64,000 nt of DNA from Streptomyces sp. NBC_00576 (GTDB lineage: Bacteria; Actinomycetota; Actinomycetes; Streptomycetales; Streptomycetaceae): positions 9,300,001 through 9,364,000 of the forward strand of contig NZ_CP107780.1 in NCBI RefSeq assembly GCF_036345175.1, written 5' to 3'. The position numbers and the translations under genes are program-made. The notes below the pieces were generated by a model, which did not search any database, had not been told where the DNA came from, and saw only the letters and a program-made list of their open reading frames with translations. Shown here piece after piece: positions 43,548 to 51,994 of this stretch (positions are counted from its first letter, which is position 1; every line of letters begins with the position of its first letter).

Positions 43548-44099
43548 ATGACGACTGGCGCACCGACCCCCACGTACCCCGCCCGGCCGCGGCGTTCCCG
43601 GCTGCGCACCTTCCTGCCGCTGGGCATCGCCGCCTGGCTGGTGCTGGAGATCTGGCTGCTGACCGTGGTCGCCGGCGCGGCGAGCGGCTTCACGGTCTTC
43701 CTGCTCCTGGTCGCCGGTTTCGTGCTCGGCTCCGTGGTCATCAAGCGGGCCGGCCGCCGGGCCTTCCGCAACCTCACGGAGACGCTGCAACAGCAGCAGG
43801 GCGGCATGCCGACGGCAACCGAGGCCCGCCCCGGCGGCAGCGAGGGCAACGGCCTGCTGATGCTCGGCGGTCTGCTGCTGATGCTGCCCGGCCTGATCTC
43901 GGACGCGGTGGGCCTGCTCCTGCTGATCCCGCCGCTCCAGAAGGCGATCAGCCGCTACGCGGAGCGCACTTTCGAACGCAAGCTGAGGGAGGCGAACCCG
44001 GGCACCCTGGGCGAAGCCTTCCAGCAGGCCCGTATGCACCGCCCGGACGGCAAGGTGGTCCAGGGTGAGGTCGTCCGGGACGAGGGCACGAACAACTAG
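43548..44099 (+). CDS. fxsA: FxsA-family membrane protein
   Basis: 183 residues. Three to four hydrophobic segments (FLPLGIAAWLVLEIWLLTVV; SGFTVFLLLVAGFVLGSVVI; LLMLGGLLLMLPGLISDAVGLLLLIPPL) with the FxsA core MLPGLISDAVGLLLLIPP. In E. coli FxsA lessens F-exclusion of phage T7; its role here is unknown. The stop codon lies inside the GAGGACGAG-type repeat. Confidence 0.9.
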   Translation: MTTGAPTPTYPARPRRSRLRTFLPLGIAAWLVLEIWLLTVVAGAASGFTVFLLLVAGFVLGSVVIKRAGRRAFRNLTETLQQQQGGMPTATEARPGGSEGNGLLMLGGLLLMLPGLISDAVGLLLLIPPLQKAISRYAERTFERKLREANPGTLGEAFQQARMHRPDGKVVQGEVVRDEGTNN

Positions 44100-44168
44100 C
44101 CCGTCCGGCGTTCGAGGACGAGACCGCAGGGGGATGGGGGGTCTAGGAGCGTAGCCCCTAGACCCCCC
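44098..44168. repeat. GAGGACGAG-type intergenic repeat with hairpin, copy 2
   Basis: The core at 44098-44122 matches 13359-13383. The following hairpin has 12-bp arms GGGGGGTCTAGG (44136-44147) and CCTAGACCCCCC (44157-44168). Likely bidirectional terminator between convergent fxsA and rbpA. Confidence 0.8.
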
Positions 44169-44193
44169 ACTCACCGGCACGAAAACGCGAAAC

Positions 44194-44232
44194 CGCAGGC
44201 GTCGTACGCAAACCTCACGTACGGCACCTGCG
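44194..44232 (-). terminator. rbpA terminator hairpin
   Basis: CGCAGGCGTCGTACG (44194-44208) pairs with CGTACGGCACCTGCG (44218-44232) with two mismatched positions, about 40 bp past the rbpA stop. Confidence 0.65.
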
Positions 44233-44272
44233 GTATCACGCGTGCTGTGTATGCCGCCCAGCCCCCGGAGGG

Positions 44273-44647
44273 CTACGCGGACTTGCGGCTGTCCCGCGGA
44301 TGTACCGCGATGTTCATCGCTCCGGAGCGGAGTACGGCCAGTCGCTCCTCAAGGACCTCTTCGAGTTCCTCTCGGGTGCGCCGCTCCATCAGCATGTCCC
44401 AATGCGTACGCGCGGGCTTGGCCTTCTTTTCCTCAGGGCCGTCGCCGTCCACGAGGAGTGCCTGGGCCCCGCAGACCTTGCACTCCCACTCCGGCGGAAT
44501 CTCCGCCTCCACCGAGAAGGGCATCTCAAAACGATGGCCCTTCTCGCATGCGTACTCCACGGCTTGGCGCGGAGCCAAGTCGATGCCGCGGTCCGTCTCG
44601 TAGCTGGTCACCACGAGGCGCGTGCCGCGAAGAGCTCGCTCACTCAT
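44273..44647 (-). CDS. rbpA: RNA polymerase-binding protein RbpA
   Basis: 124 residues. Binds the principal sigma factor and RNA polymerase and stabilises the open complex in actinobacteria. The zinc site is visible as C34, H38, C56 and C59 (ACEKGH ... WECKVCG), the positions known for S. coelicolor RbpA. The C-terminal sigma-interacting part follows (THWDMLMERRTREELEEVLE). A sigma-R consensus promoter lies 62 bp upstream of the start codon. Confidence 0.97.
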   Translation of the reverse strand: MSERALRGTRLVVTSYETDRGIDLAPRQAVEYACEKGHRFEMPFSVEAEIPPEWECKVCGAQALLVDGDGPEEKKAKPARTHWDMLMERRTREELEEVLEERLAVLRSGAMNIAVHPRDSRKSA

Positions 44648-44708
44648 GAATCGTGCCTCCCGGGCTTGTCGCCCACAGGACAGGTGTCGCTGTCGTCGTC
44701 ATCCGGTC

Positions 44709-44734
44709 AACGTCCGGTCGGCGGTAAAGATTCC
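44709..44734 (-). promoter_or_regulatory. Sigma-R (disulfide-stress) promoter of rbpA
   Basis: Minus strand: GGAAT (44734-44730), exactly 18 bp, GTT (44711-44709). This is the GGGAAT-N18-GTT consensus of the oxidative-stress sigma factor SigR, for which rbpA is an established target in S. coelicolor. Confidence 0.9.
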
Positions 44735-44808
44735 CGTCCCGTGTCCCGTTTCGGGGTTATGCGTCGCCGTCGTAGCTGCCTCTTGTTGTACCCACCAGTG
44801 CCTGGTTT

Positions 44809-44832
44809 GTCACATCTACAAACAGATGTGAC
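44809..44832. promoter_or_regulatory. 24-bp inverted repeat upstream of rbpA
   Basis: GTCACATCT (44809-44817) and AGATGTGAC (44824-44832), 6-bp spacer, perfect. It lies about 84 bp past the MFS stop and 162 bp before rbpA. May be the MFS terminator or an operator in the rbpA promoter region. Confidence 0.6.
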
Positions 44833-44915
44833 CCAGCGTTTCGTCATCTTTGACGCGCAGTAACGGTACGCCTGGCAGGCCAACGGCGTACACTACCGCT
44901 CTTTTGCCGCTGATG

Positions 44916-46277
44916 CTAAATCCTTTCGGGAACGGGATTGCCCGCGTCGCGGATCGCCCGCTTCACCGGAACCCGCGCGAGCAGCGCGAACCCGATGACG
45001 AAGAAGGCCACGAGCGAGATGATCGCGTCCCGGTAGCTTCCGGTCAGCTGGTAGGTGATCCCGAACAGAAGCGGGCCGAGCCAGCTCATTCCACGGTCGC
45101 TCATCTCGTACGCCGAGAAATATTCGGCCTCTTTGCCGGGCGGCACCAGATGTGAGAACAGCGACCGGGACAGCGCCTGGCTGCCGCCGAGGACCAGGCC
45201 GATCCCGGAGGCCAGCACGAAGAACCACGTCGGCGCGCCGGCCGGCAGGAAGTACCCGGCCGCCAGCGTCACCGTCCACGCCACCAGTGATCCGAGAATC
45301 GTCCGCTTGGCCCCGTACACGCGGGCCAGCCGGCCCATCCCCAGTGCCCCCGCCACCGCGAGCACCTGCACCAGCAGCACTGCCCCGATGAGCGTGGACT
45401 GGCCGAGCCCGAGCTCCTCCGAGCCGTACACCGACGCCTGGGAGATCACGGTCTGGATGCCGTCGTTGTAGACGAGGTAGGCGAGCAGAAAGGAGAGGGT
45501 GAGCGGGTGGCGGCGCATGTCCCGGACCGTCGCCGCGAGCTGTCGCAGACCCGGGGAGGTGGCCTCCTTCGTGGCGCCTTCCTCGGTGGCCGTCCGACGG
45601 TCGCGGAGCCTGCGCAGCGGTACGAGGGTGAAGGCGCCCCACCACAGGCCCGCCGAGGCCAGACAGATGCGGACGGCCATGCCCTCCGAGAGGCCGAAGG
45701 AGTCGTGGGCCGTGTACAGCACCAGGTTGACGACGAGGACCAGTGAGCCGGCCGCGTAGCCGAACGCCCAGCCGCGCGAGGAGACGGCGTCGCGCTCCTC
45801 GACGGGGGCGATCTGGGGGAGGTAGGAGTTGTAGAGCATCATCGACACGGACTGGGCCGCGTTGGCGACGATCAGCAGCAGCCCGCCGAGCACATAGCGG
45901 TCGCCGTCGAGAAAGAACATGCCGGCCGTCGCCGTGGCGCCCACATAGGCGGCGGCTCCCAGAAGCGGCTTCTTACGGCCGGTGCGGTCGGCGGCGGCGC
46001 CCACCACGGGCATGACCAGCACGGCCACGATGACCGACAGGGACACCGAGTACGCGAAGAACGAACCGGCGCGGACCGGTATGCCCAGGGGGTGCACGAA
46101 CCCGTCCGCGTCGGCCGCCTCCTCGGCGACCGACGTCAGATAGGGGCCCAGGAACACGGTGAGCACGCTCGTCGAGTAGACGGAGCACGCCCAGTCGTAG
46201 AAATACCAGCCGCGCTGCTCGCGGCGGCGCCCGGCGGCCTCGTCGGCAGCCTCGCTCCGCACGGTGTCGGTGCCCAC
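44916..46277 (-). CDS. MFS transporter, Atg22/UMF1-like
   Basis: 453 residues with 12 helices. The N-terminal YFYDWACSVYSTSVLTVFLGPYL and the segments NAAQSVSMMLYNSYLPQIAP and YNDGIQTVISQASVYGSEEL mark the UMF1/vacuole-effluxer-like branch, often linked to amino-acid efflux. GTG 46277 is preferred to ATG 46346 because GAGGGG lies before it and the longer N-terminus is low-complexity. It follows the phosphodiesterase gene by 43 bp on the same strand. Confidence 0.88.
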   Translation of the reverse strand: MGTDTVRSEAADEAAGRRREQRGWYFYDWACSVYSTSVLTVFLGPYLTSVAEEAADADGFVHPLGIPVRAGSFFAYSVSLSVIVAVLVMPVVGAAADRTGRKKPLLGAAAYVGATATAGMFFLDGDRYVLGGLLLIVANAAQSVSMMLYNSYLPQIAPVEERDAVSSRGWAFGYAAGSLVLVVNLVLYTAHDSFGLSEGMAVRICLASAGLWWGAFTLVPLRRLRDRRTATEEGATKEATSPGLRQLAATVRDMRRHPLTLSFLLAYLVYNDGIQTVISQASVYGSEELGLGQSTLIGAVLLVQVLAVAGALGMGRLARVYGAKRTILGSLVAWTVTLAAGYFLPAGAPTWFFVLASGIGLVLGGSQALSRSLFSHLVPPGKEAEYFSAYEMSDRGMSWLGPLLFGITYQLTGSYRDAIISLVAFFVIGFALLARVPVKRAIRDAGNPVPERI

Positions 46278-46320
46278 CCGTGCCCCTCGCTTTCCCCGTG
46301 GAGACAGTGCGCACGGGGAG

Positions 46321-47088
46321 TCAGAACCAGGTGCCCCGGTCCTCAAGAACCTTGCGCAACGTGTCGATGTGATCGGTCATGATGCCATCGACTCCCAGGT
46401 CCAGGAGCCGGTGCATGCGATCGGCATCGTTCACCGTCCACACATGGACGTGCAGTCCGCGCGCGTGGGCGGAGCGCACGAAGCTCCGGTCGACCACCGG
46501 GATGCCCGACTGCTCCTGAGGAACCTGTGCGGCGACCGCGGAGCGGCGCACCCCCACGGGCACGCCCCATGAGCGCAGTCGCAGGTTGAGGACGCCCCGG
46601 GTGCCGTAGGAGGTCGCCAGGCGCGGACCTGCGAGCCGTTGGGCGCGCACCACACGCGCCTCGGAGAAGGAACCGACACAGACGCGGTCCCAGCAGCCGG
46701 TGCGCTCGATCAGGTCCAGGAGGGGGCGCAGCGCGGGCTCGGCCTTGACGTCGATGTTCCAGCGCGCCTCGGGGAAGGCTTCGAGCAGGTCTTCGAAGAG
46801 GGGCACAGGCTCGCTGCCCGCCACGCGCGCGTGCTGTACGTCGGCCCAGGGGAGGTTCGCGATCAGGCCGCCGCCGTCCGTCACCCGGTCCAGCGTCGAG
46901 TCGTGGAAGGCGACGAGTTTTCCGTCCGCCGTGCAGTGCACGTCGGTCTCCAGATAGCGGTAGCCCGCCTCGACCGCCCGCCGGAACTGGAGCATCGTGT
47001 TCTCCAGCCCCGCCGCCGCCCCGCCCCGATGGGCGAAGGGGATCGGGCCGGGATGGTCGAGGTAGGGATGACGTATCCGCGTGGTCAC
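46321..47088 (-). CDS. Glycerophosphodiester phosphodiesterase
   Basis: 255 residues, GDPD TIM barrel. Catalytic motifs are FAHRGGAAAGLENTMLQF (HR and E), YRYLETDVHCTADGKLVAFHD (ExD, H), EARWNIDVKAEPA and the C-terminal HVWTVNDADRMHRLLDLGVDGIMTD. It has no signal peptide, so is cytoplasmic, and releases glycerol 3-phosphate from glycerophosphodiesters. GTG 47088 overlaps the upstream YczE-like gene by 4 bp. Confidence 0.93.
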   Translation of the reverse strand: MTTRIRHPYLDHPGPIPFAHRGGAAAGLENTMLQFRRAVEAGYRYLETDVHCTADGKLVAFHDSTLDRVTDGGGLIANLPWADVQHARVAGSEPVPLFEDLLEAFPEARWNIDVKAEPALRPLLDLIERTGCWDRVCVGSFSEARVVRAQRLAGPRLATSYGTRGVLNLRLRSWGVPVGVRRSAVAAQVPQEQSGIPVVDRSFVRSAHARGLHVHVWTVNDADRMHRLLDLGVDGIMTDHIDTLRKVLEDRGTWF

Positions 47089-47747
47089 GGTCGCAGTATC
47101 GCCTCTTCCGGTTGACCGGCGGCAACGGCCGAGCTGCCGTCCGATGCCGCCGGGACGGCGAACACGCGCAGGAACAGCTGGGCCAGCGGTCCGATCGCCA
47201 CCGCGTACAGCACCGTACCGATCCCCACCGTGCCGCCCAGGGCGAAGCCCGTCGCCACCACCGCCACCTCGATCGCCGTACGGACGAGCCGGATCGAGCG
47301 GCCGGTGAGCCGGTGCAGGCCGGTCATCAGGCCGTCGCGCGGGCCCGGGCCGAAGCTCGCCGCGATGTACAGGCCGGTGGCCACGCCGTTGAGGACGATG
47401 CCCGCCGCCAGGAGCGGGACGCGGGCGGCGAGACCGTGCGCGTCGGGTACCAGGGCGAGCGTGCCGTCCATGGCCAGGCCGACGGCGAAGACGTTCGAGA
47501 CCGTGCCGAGGCCTGGGCGCTGGCGCAGGGGGATCCACAGAAGCAGTACGGCGGCGCCCACGAAGATCGACACGACGCCGATCGTCAGCCCGGTCAGTTC
47601 GGCCAGCCCCTGGTGCAGTACGCCCCATGGCTCCAGACCGAGACCCGACTCGACGAGCAGGGCCGAGCTGGCGCCGTACAGCGCGAGACCGGCGTACAGC
47701 TGGATCAACCGTCGGCCGAGACGGTCCTGCGCTGACAACGAACTCAC
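47085..47747 (-). CDS. YczE/YitT-like membrane protein
   Basis: 220 residues with about five helices. YAGLALYGASSALLVESGLGLEPWGVLHQGLAELTGL and GPGPRDGLMTGLHRLTGRSIRLVRTAIEV are YczE-type motifs. The GTG at 47747 has AGGGGG upstream. It faces a MocR-type regulator across 99 bp, the YczR-YczE arrangement described by comparative genomics in several phyla. Function unknown, possibly small-molecule transport. Confidence 0.85.
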   Translation of the reverse strand: MSSLSAQDRLGRRLIQLYAGLALYGASSALLVESGLGLEPWGVLHQGLAELTGLTIGVVSIFVGAAVLLLWIPLRQRPGLGTVSNVFAVGLAMDGTLALVPDAHGLAARVPLLAAGIVLNGVATGLYIAASFGPGPRDGLMTGLHRLTGRSIRLVRTAIEVAVVATGFALGGTVGIGTVLYAVAIGPLAQLFLRVFAVPAASDGSSAVAAGQPEEAILRP

Positions 47748-47846
47748 GAGCTGCCCCCTGTGGTGGTAGTGGCCTGGCACATGACACCCTGTGGCTTGGG
47801 ATCGGATCGTATCCATGGCCAATTCGGGGAAGGTGGACTGATCTGC

Positions 47847-49346
47847 ATGGTGCAGTGGACTTCGGCGGTGGGTACCGCGCAGCTCGCCCGGCTGCTCACC
47901 TCCCAGCAGGACCGCCCCGCGGGTCCCGGTACCCGCCGCCCACCCGCCTACCGCTCACTCGCCGACGGCATCCGTCTGCTGGTACTGGAAGGCCGGGTGC
48001 CGGTCGCCGCCCGTCTCCCCGCTGAACGCGAACTGGCCCTTTCCCTCTCCGTCAGCCGCACCACGGTCGCCGCCGCCTATGAGGCGTTGCGCGCCGAGGG
48101 TTTCCTGGAGTCCCGGCGCGGCGCGGGCAGCTGGACCGCCGTACCCGCGGGTAACCCACTCCCCGCGCGCGGGCTCGAACCTCTGCCTCCCGAAGCCCTC
48201 GGCTCGGTGATCGACCTTGGTACGGCGGCGCTGCCCGCGCCCGAGCCCTGGCTCACCCGTGCCGTCCAAGGCGCCCTGGAGGAACTGCCCCCGTACGCGC
48301 ACACGCACGGTGACTACCCGGCCGGGCTGCCCGCGCTGCGCGCGATGATCGCCGAGCGGTACACCGCGCGCGGGATCCCCACCATGCCCGAACAGATCAT
48401 GGTGACGACCGGGGCGATGGGCGCAATCGACGCGATCTGTCATCTGTTCTCCGGCCGGGGCGAGCGCATCGCCGTGGAGTCGCCCTCGTACGCCAACATC
48501 CTGCAGCTGATGCGGGAGGCGGGCGCCCGGCTCGTGCCCGTCGCGATGGCCGAGGGGCTCGCCGGCTGGGACCTGGACCGCTGGCGGCAGGTGCTGCGTG
48601 AGGCCGCGCCCCGGATCGCGTACGTCGTCGCCGACTTCCACAACCCCACCGGCGCGCTCGCCGACGAGGACCAGCGGCGACAACTCGTGGACGCGGCCCG
48701 GTCGGCGGGCACGGTGCTCGTCGCCGACGAGACGATGACCGAGCTGTGGCTGGAGCCGGATGTCGAGATGCCGCGGCCGGTATGCGGATTCGACCCTGCC
48801 GGGTCGACAGTGATCACCGTGGGTTCGGCCAGCAAGGCCTTCTGGGCCGGGATGCGCATCGGCTGGGTGCGCGCGGCTCCGGACGTGATCCGCAGCCTCG
48901 TCGCCGCGCGTGCCTACGCGGACCTGGGCACGCCTGTACTCGAACAACTGGCCATCAACTGGTTGCTGAGCACGGGTGGTTGGGAGCAGGCAGTCGCGAT
49001 GCGGCGCGAACAGGCCCGGGACAACAGGGACGCGCTGGTCGCGGCGGTACGACGGGAGCTGCCGGACTGGGAGTTCACGGTACCGAGGGGCGGTCTCACG
49101 CTGTGGGTCCGTACGGGTGGGCTGTCGGGGTCGCGGATCGCCGAGGCGGGGGAACGGGTGGGGGTGCGGGTCCCCTCAGGGCCGCGGTTCGGGGTCGACG
49201 GTGCGTTCGAGGGGTATGTGCGGCTGCCGTTCACCGTGGGGGGAGCGGTGGCGGACGAGGCCGCTGTTCGGTTGGCCGCTGCGGCGCGGATTGTGGCGAG
49301 TGGCGGGGCCGGGGGAGCCGAGTCCCCCCGTTCTTTCGTGGCGTGA
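47847..49346 (+). CDS. MocR-type regulator (GntR wHTH + PLP aminotransferase fold)
   Basis: 499 residues. The N-terminal GntR winged helix (about 40-105; ERELALSLSVSRTTVAAAYE) joins a fold-type I aminotransferase domain (HGDYPAGLPALRAMIAERY; VADFHNPTGALADEDQRRQL; the PLP lysine in GSASKAFWAGMRIGW). MocR proteins regulate by sensing PLP aldimines and usually control the divergent neighbour, here the yczE-like gene. ATG 47847; no strong ribosome-binding site close by. Confidence 0.92.
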   Translation: MVQWTSAVGTAQLARLLTSQQDRPAGPGTRRPPAYRSLADGIRLLVLEGRVPVAARLPAERELALSLSVSRTTVAAAYEALRAEGFLESRRGAGSWTAVPAGNPLPARGLEPLPPEALGSVIDLGTAALPAPEPWLTRAVQGALEELPPYAHTHGDYPAGLPALRAMIAERYTARGIPTMPEQIMVTTGAMGAIDAICHLFSGRGERIAVESPSYANILQLMREAGARLVPVAMAEGLAGWDLDRWRQVLREAAPRIAYVVADFHNPTGALADEDQRRQLVDAARSAGTVLVADETMTELWLEPDVEMPRPVCGFDPAGSTVITVGSASKAFWAGMRIGWVRAAPDVIRSLVAARAYADLGTPVLEQLAINWLLSTGGWEQAVAMRREQARDNRDALVAAVRRELPDWEFTVPRGGLTLWVRTGGLSGSRIAEAGERVGVRVPSGPRFGVDGAFEGYVRLPFTVGGAVADEAAVRLAAAARIVASGGAGGAESPRSFVA

Positions 49347-49359
49347 GGGGTGGGCCCGG

Positions 49360-50907
49360 CTAGGCCACCGGCTCCTGTTCGTGTTTCACGAGTGCCTGGT
49401 CCGACCGCGGTGGCAGCAACTCCAGCACCGCCTGACGCTGTGCGTCGCTCGTCGCGTCGTCGTGGGGGTCCGGGGTGGCCGGGACCTGGAGGCGGTGGAC
49501 CGGGCCGGTGCCGAGACGGGCGAAGCCGCGGCCCGGGGGCATGACCGGGACCGGTGTGGTGTGCGGGGGTGCGCCCAGGACCGCCTCCAGTTGAGTGGAG
49601 GACGCGGGGCCGAGGACGACCCGCGCGCGTGTGTGCTGTCGTACGGCGTCACTCAGGGTGTCCGCGCTGTCGAACTGTTCCGCCACCACGACCGTGACGT
49701 TCGCCGCCCGGCCGTGGCGCAGGGGGACCTGGAGCAGGGACTGGGGGTCGGGGCGGCCGTCGGCGGCGGCCAGGTGGGCGAGGGCCCCGGGGCGGTCGAG
49801 GAGGAGCCAGAGCGGGCGTCGGGCGTCGTCGGGGAGTGGCTCACCGGCCTGGCGGGCGCGGTTGGCCGAGATCAGTCGGCGTTCCGTTTCGTGAGCGGCC
49901 CATTCGAGGCTCGCGAGAGCTCCGGTCGGGGCGCACTCGACGGCCAGTACGCCGTCCCGGCCGATCAGGCACGCGTACTCACCTGTGCCGCTGCCGTCGA
50001 CGATCAGGATGTCGCCGTACTGCAGGGCCTGGAGGGCGATCGAGCGCAGGAGTGTCGTGGTGCCGCTGCCCGGCTCGCCCAGCACCAGGAGGTGCGGTTC
50101 GGTGGAGCGCGGTCCCGTGCGCCAGACGACCGGCGGGACGTCACGCTGCTCCTCGCCGTGGCTGAGCGGGAGCGTGCGCTGTACCTGGGTGGGGTCGGTG
50201 AAGCCGAGAACCGTCTCGCCAGGGGACGTGACGAAGCGCTGCGCGGCGATGTCGGTGGGGAGGGGCGGCAGGACGGTGACCGCGAGTTGGTTGCCCTCCT
50301 CGTCCCACGCGAAGTGGTACTCGCGGCCCCGGCCCGACTTGGCGTGCAGCAACTGCTCGATCCGCGCGCGGGAGTCGGCCTCGCCGTCGGTGAAGTACGC
50401 CGGGTAGCGCACCATCAGGTGCGAGAACCGGCCCGTGCCGTCGAACTCGTACGCGGGGAAGGTCTTCTCCCAGTCGCCGCCGTGGGCGTAGAGGGGATCC
50501 GGGTCGTCGGGGGTCGAGAAGTAGGGGACCAGCGCCTCATACAGGGACTGGAGGCGCTGGGTCTGGGACTCGTCGGGGCCCTCGGGCTCCGACAGGGCGC
50601 GGTCCCGGCCGTGCCAGGCCGCTGCCGCCATCACCGAGATGACGGCGAGCAGCGGGCCGTACGGCACGAGGGCCACGACCAGGACCATTGAGGCCACCAT
50701 GAACAGCAGCGGCCCGCGCTTGTCCTTGGGCGTGTCCGCCCACCTGCGCCGCCCGGCCGTGGCCAGTCGGCGAAGACCCCGGCTGATCGTGATCAGCGGA
50801 TGGAGGACGTCCGTGGCGCTGTCGGCCGCGGTCCGGGCCAGATCCCGGCTCCGGGCGATCTGCGCGCTGCCGTTGCTCAGGATGCGGGGGAGGGGGCGCC
50901 GGGCCAC
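49360..50907 (-). CDS. FtsK/TraB-like ATPase with degenerate Walker A
   Basis: 515 residues. Two transmembrane helices (about 65-98: LLFMVASMVLVVALVPYG, PLLAVISVMAAAAW) precede a RecA-like motor domain. EPHLLVLGEPGSGTTTLLRS aligns with FtsK/SpoIIIE Walker A, but the catalytic Lys is replaced by Thr (GSGTTT). The Walker B-like LWLLLDRPG lacks the usual DE pair. GRGFARLG matches the FtsK GRGDML-type end. It may be a scaffold rather than an ATP-driven translocase. GTG 50907 has AGGAG. Follows a small membrane protein gene on the same strand. Confidence 0.75.
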   Translation of the reverse strand: MARRPLPRILSNGSAQIARSRDLARTAADSATDVLHPLITISRGLRRLATAGRRRWADTPKDKRGPLLFMVASMVLVVALVPYGPLLAVISVMAAAAWHGRDRALSEPEGPDESQTQRLQSLYEALVPYFSTPDDPDPLYAHGGDWEKTFPAYEFDGTGRFSHLMVRYPAYFTDGEADSRARIEQLLHAKSGRGREYHFAWDEEGNQLAVTVLPPLPTDIAAQRFVTSPGETVLGFTDPTQVQRTLPLSHGEEQRDVPPVVWRTGPRSTEPHLLVLGEPGSGTTTLLRSIALQALQYGDILIVDGSGTGEYACLIGRDGVLAVECAPTGALASLEWAAHETERRLISANRARQAGEPLPDDARRPLWLLLDRPGALAHLAAADGRPDPQSLLQVPLRHGRAANVTVVVAEQFDSADTLSDAVRQHTRARVVLGPASSTQLEAVLGAPPHTTPVPVMPPGRGFARLGTGPVHRLQVPATPDPHDDATSDAQRQAVLELLPPRSDQALVKHEQEPVA

Positions 50908-50944
50908 TGCTGTCTCCTGGAGGTGCGTGCGGGCGGGAGGGACG

Positions 50945-51139
50945 TCAGAACTTGATTCCGCCGAGCAGGCCCGCCAGGCTCTCGCCGCCGGCCTTGATGC
51001 TCGGCGCGATGGCGGTGCTCGCGAGGTAGAAGCCGAACAGCGCGGCGACGAAGGCGTGCGACGCCTTGAGTCCGTCCTTCTTGAAGAAGAGGAAGACGAT
51101 GATGCCGAGCAGAACGACGCCTGACATGGAGAGGATCAT
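50945..51139 (-). CDS. Small two-helix membrane protein
   Basis: 64 residues. An N-terminal helix (MSGVVLLGIIVFLFF), a short basic loop KKDGLKASHA, a second helix (FVAALFGFYLASTAIAPS) and a Gly-rich tail ESLAGLLGGIKF. ATG 51139 has AGGAG six bases before it. Separated by 37 bp from the FtsK-like gene, so likely a partner protein; a similar small-membrane-protein/TraB pairing exists in streptomycete conjugative elements. Function unknown. Confidence 0.8.
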   Translation of the reverse strand: MILSMSGVVLLGIIVFLFFKKDGLKASHAFVAALFGFYLASTAIAPSIKAGGESLAGLLGGIKF

Positions 51140-51405
51140 GAGGATCTCCTGGTGTGGTGGGGACAGTCACCATGAGTTCTTCCAGGATCACCGCATGTAT
51201 CCATACGATAAAAGGTGCAAGCGGGTGTATTTCGGCGTATTTCACTCGGATGGCAGACGTGTTTGGTGTCATTCCACGTCATTTCGTTTTATTAGGTGCC
51301 ATTCGGGCGGGCTGATCTTTGCCGCGGAGGTGTCGGGTCATGTGCCGGTCGAGCCAGTACTCTGACGATTCACCCGTACGGTTGTAACGAGAGGTGGTCC
51401 GGCCG
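51140..51405. other. AT-enriched divergent spacer
   Basis: A 266-bp spacer whose middle (about 51195-51300) is far richer in A/T than anything around it. It contains GTATTTC repeats and an inverted repeat GACGTG (51256-51261) / CACGTC (51275-51280). It drives both the leftward membrane/FtsK-like pair and the rightward ankyrin gene. Confidence 0.5.
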
Positions 51406-51798
51406 ATGAGCGAAGCCCCAGACCCCGAGGTCGTGGAGCTGGCGACCAAGATCTTCGATCTGGCCCGGCAGGGGCAGACCGAGGCACTCGTGGCGTACGT
51501 CGACGCGGGCGTCCCGGCCGACCTCACCAACGACCGCGGCGACTCGCTGGTGATGCTCGCCGCCTACCACGGCCACGCCGACGCGGTCCGGGCGCTTCTC
51601 GCGCGCGGTGCCGACGGGGACCGGGTGAACGACCGGGGGCAGACCCCGCTCGCGGGGGCCGTTTTCAAGGGTGCGCAGGACGTCATCCAGGCCCTCCTGG
51701 AGGGTGGCGCCAACCCGGCCGAGGGCATGCCCTCGGCCGTCGACACCGCCAGGATGTTCGGCAAGACGGAACTGCTGGAGCTGTTCGGCGCGCACTGA
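51406..51798 (+). CDS. Ankyrin-repeat protein
   Basis: 130 residues. About three ankyrin repeats are visible: TEALVAYVDAGVPADLTNDR, GDSLVMLAAYHGHADAVRAL LARGADGDRVNDR and GQTPLAGAVFKGAQDVIQAL LEGGANPAEGMP. Likely a soluble protein-binding adaptor. ATG 51406 is preferred to GTG 51394 because GAGAGG lies upstream at a workable distance. Confidence 0.9.
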   Translation: MSEAPDPEVVELATKIFDLARQGQTEALVAYVDAGVPADLTNDRGDSLVMLAAYHGHADAVRALLARGADGDRVNDRGQTPLAGAVFKGAQDVIQALLEGGANPAEGMPSAVDTARMFGKTELLELFGAH

Positions 51799-51994
51799 GC
51801 CGTACACACTGACCAGCTAGGACACGGAAAACGGGGGAGGCGGAACGGGGCCGCCGGAAATACGGTCGCGGCAGCTTGAACAGCCGGGTCATCATGACGT
51901 CGTGATTCACGGACGCGATGGCCGGGCACATGATGCCGCACCGCGCGGGCCGTGAGGCGGTCCGTATGGGCCCACCTACGAGAGGCAGAGGAAG
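51799..51994. other. Intergenic region before the 19-residue peptide
   Basis: Part of the 301-bp gap 51799-52099. No hairpin or ORF was seen here; it should contain the promoter for the peptide and the HEAT-like gene. Confidence 0.4.
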
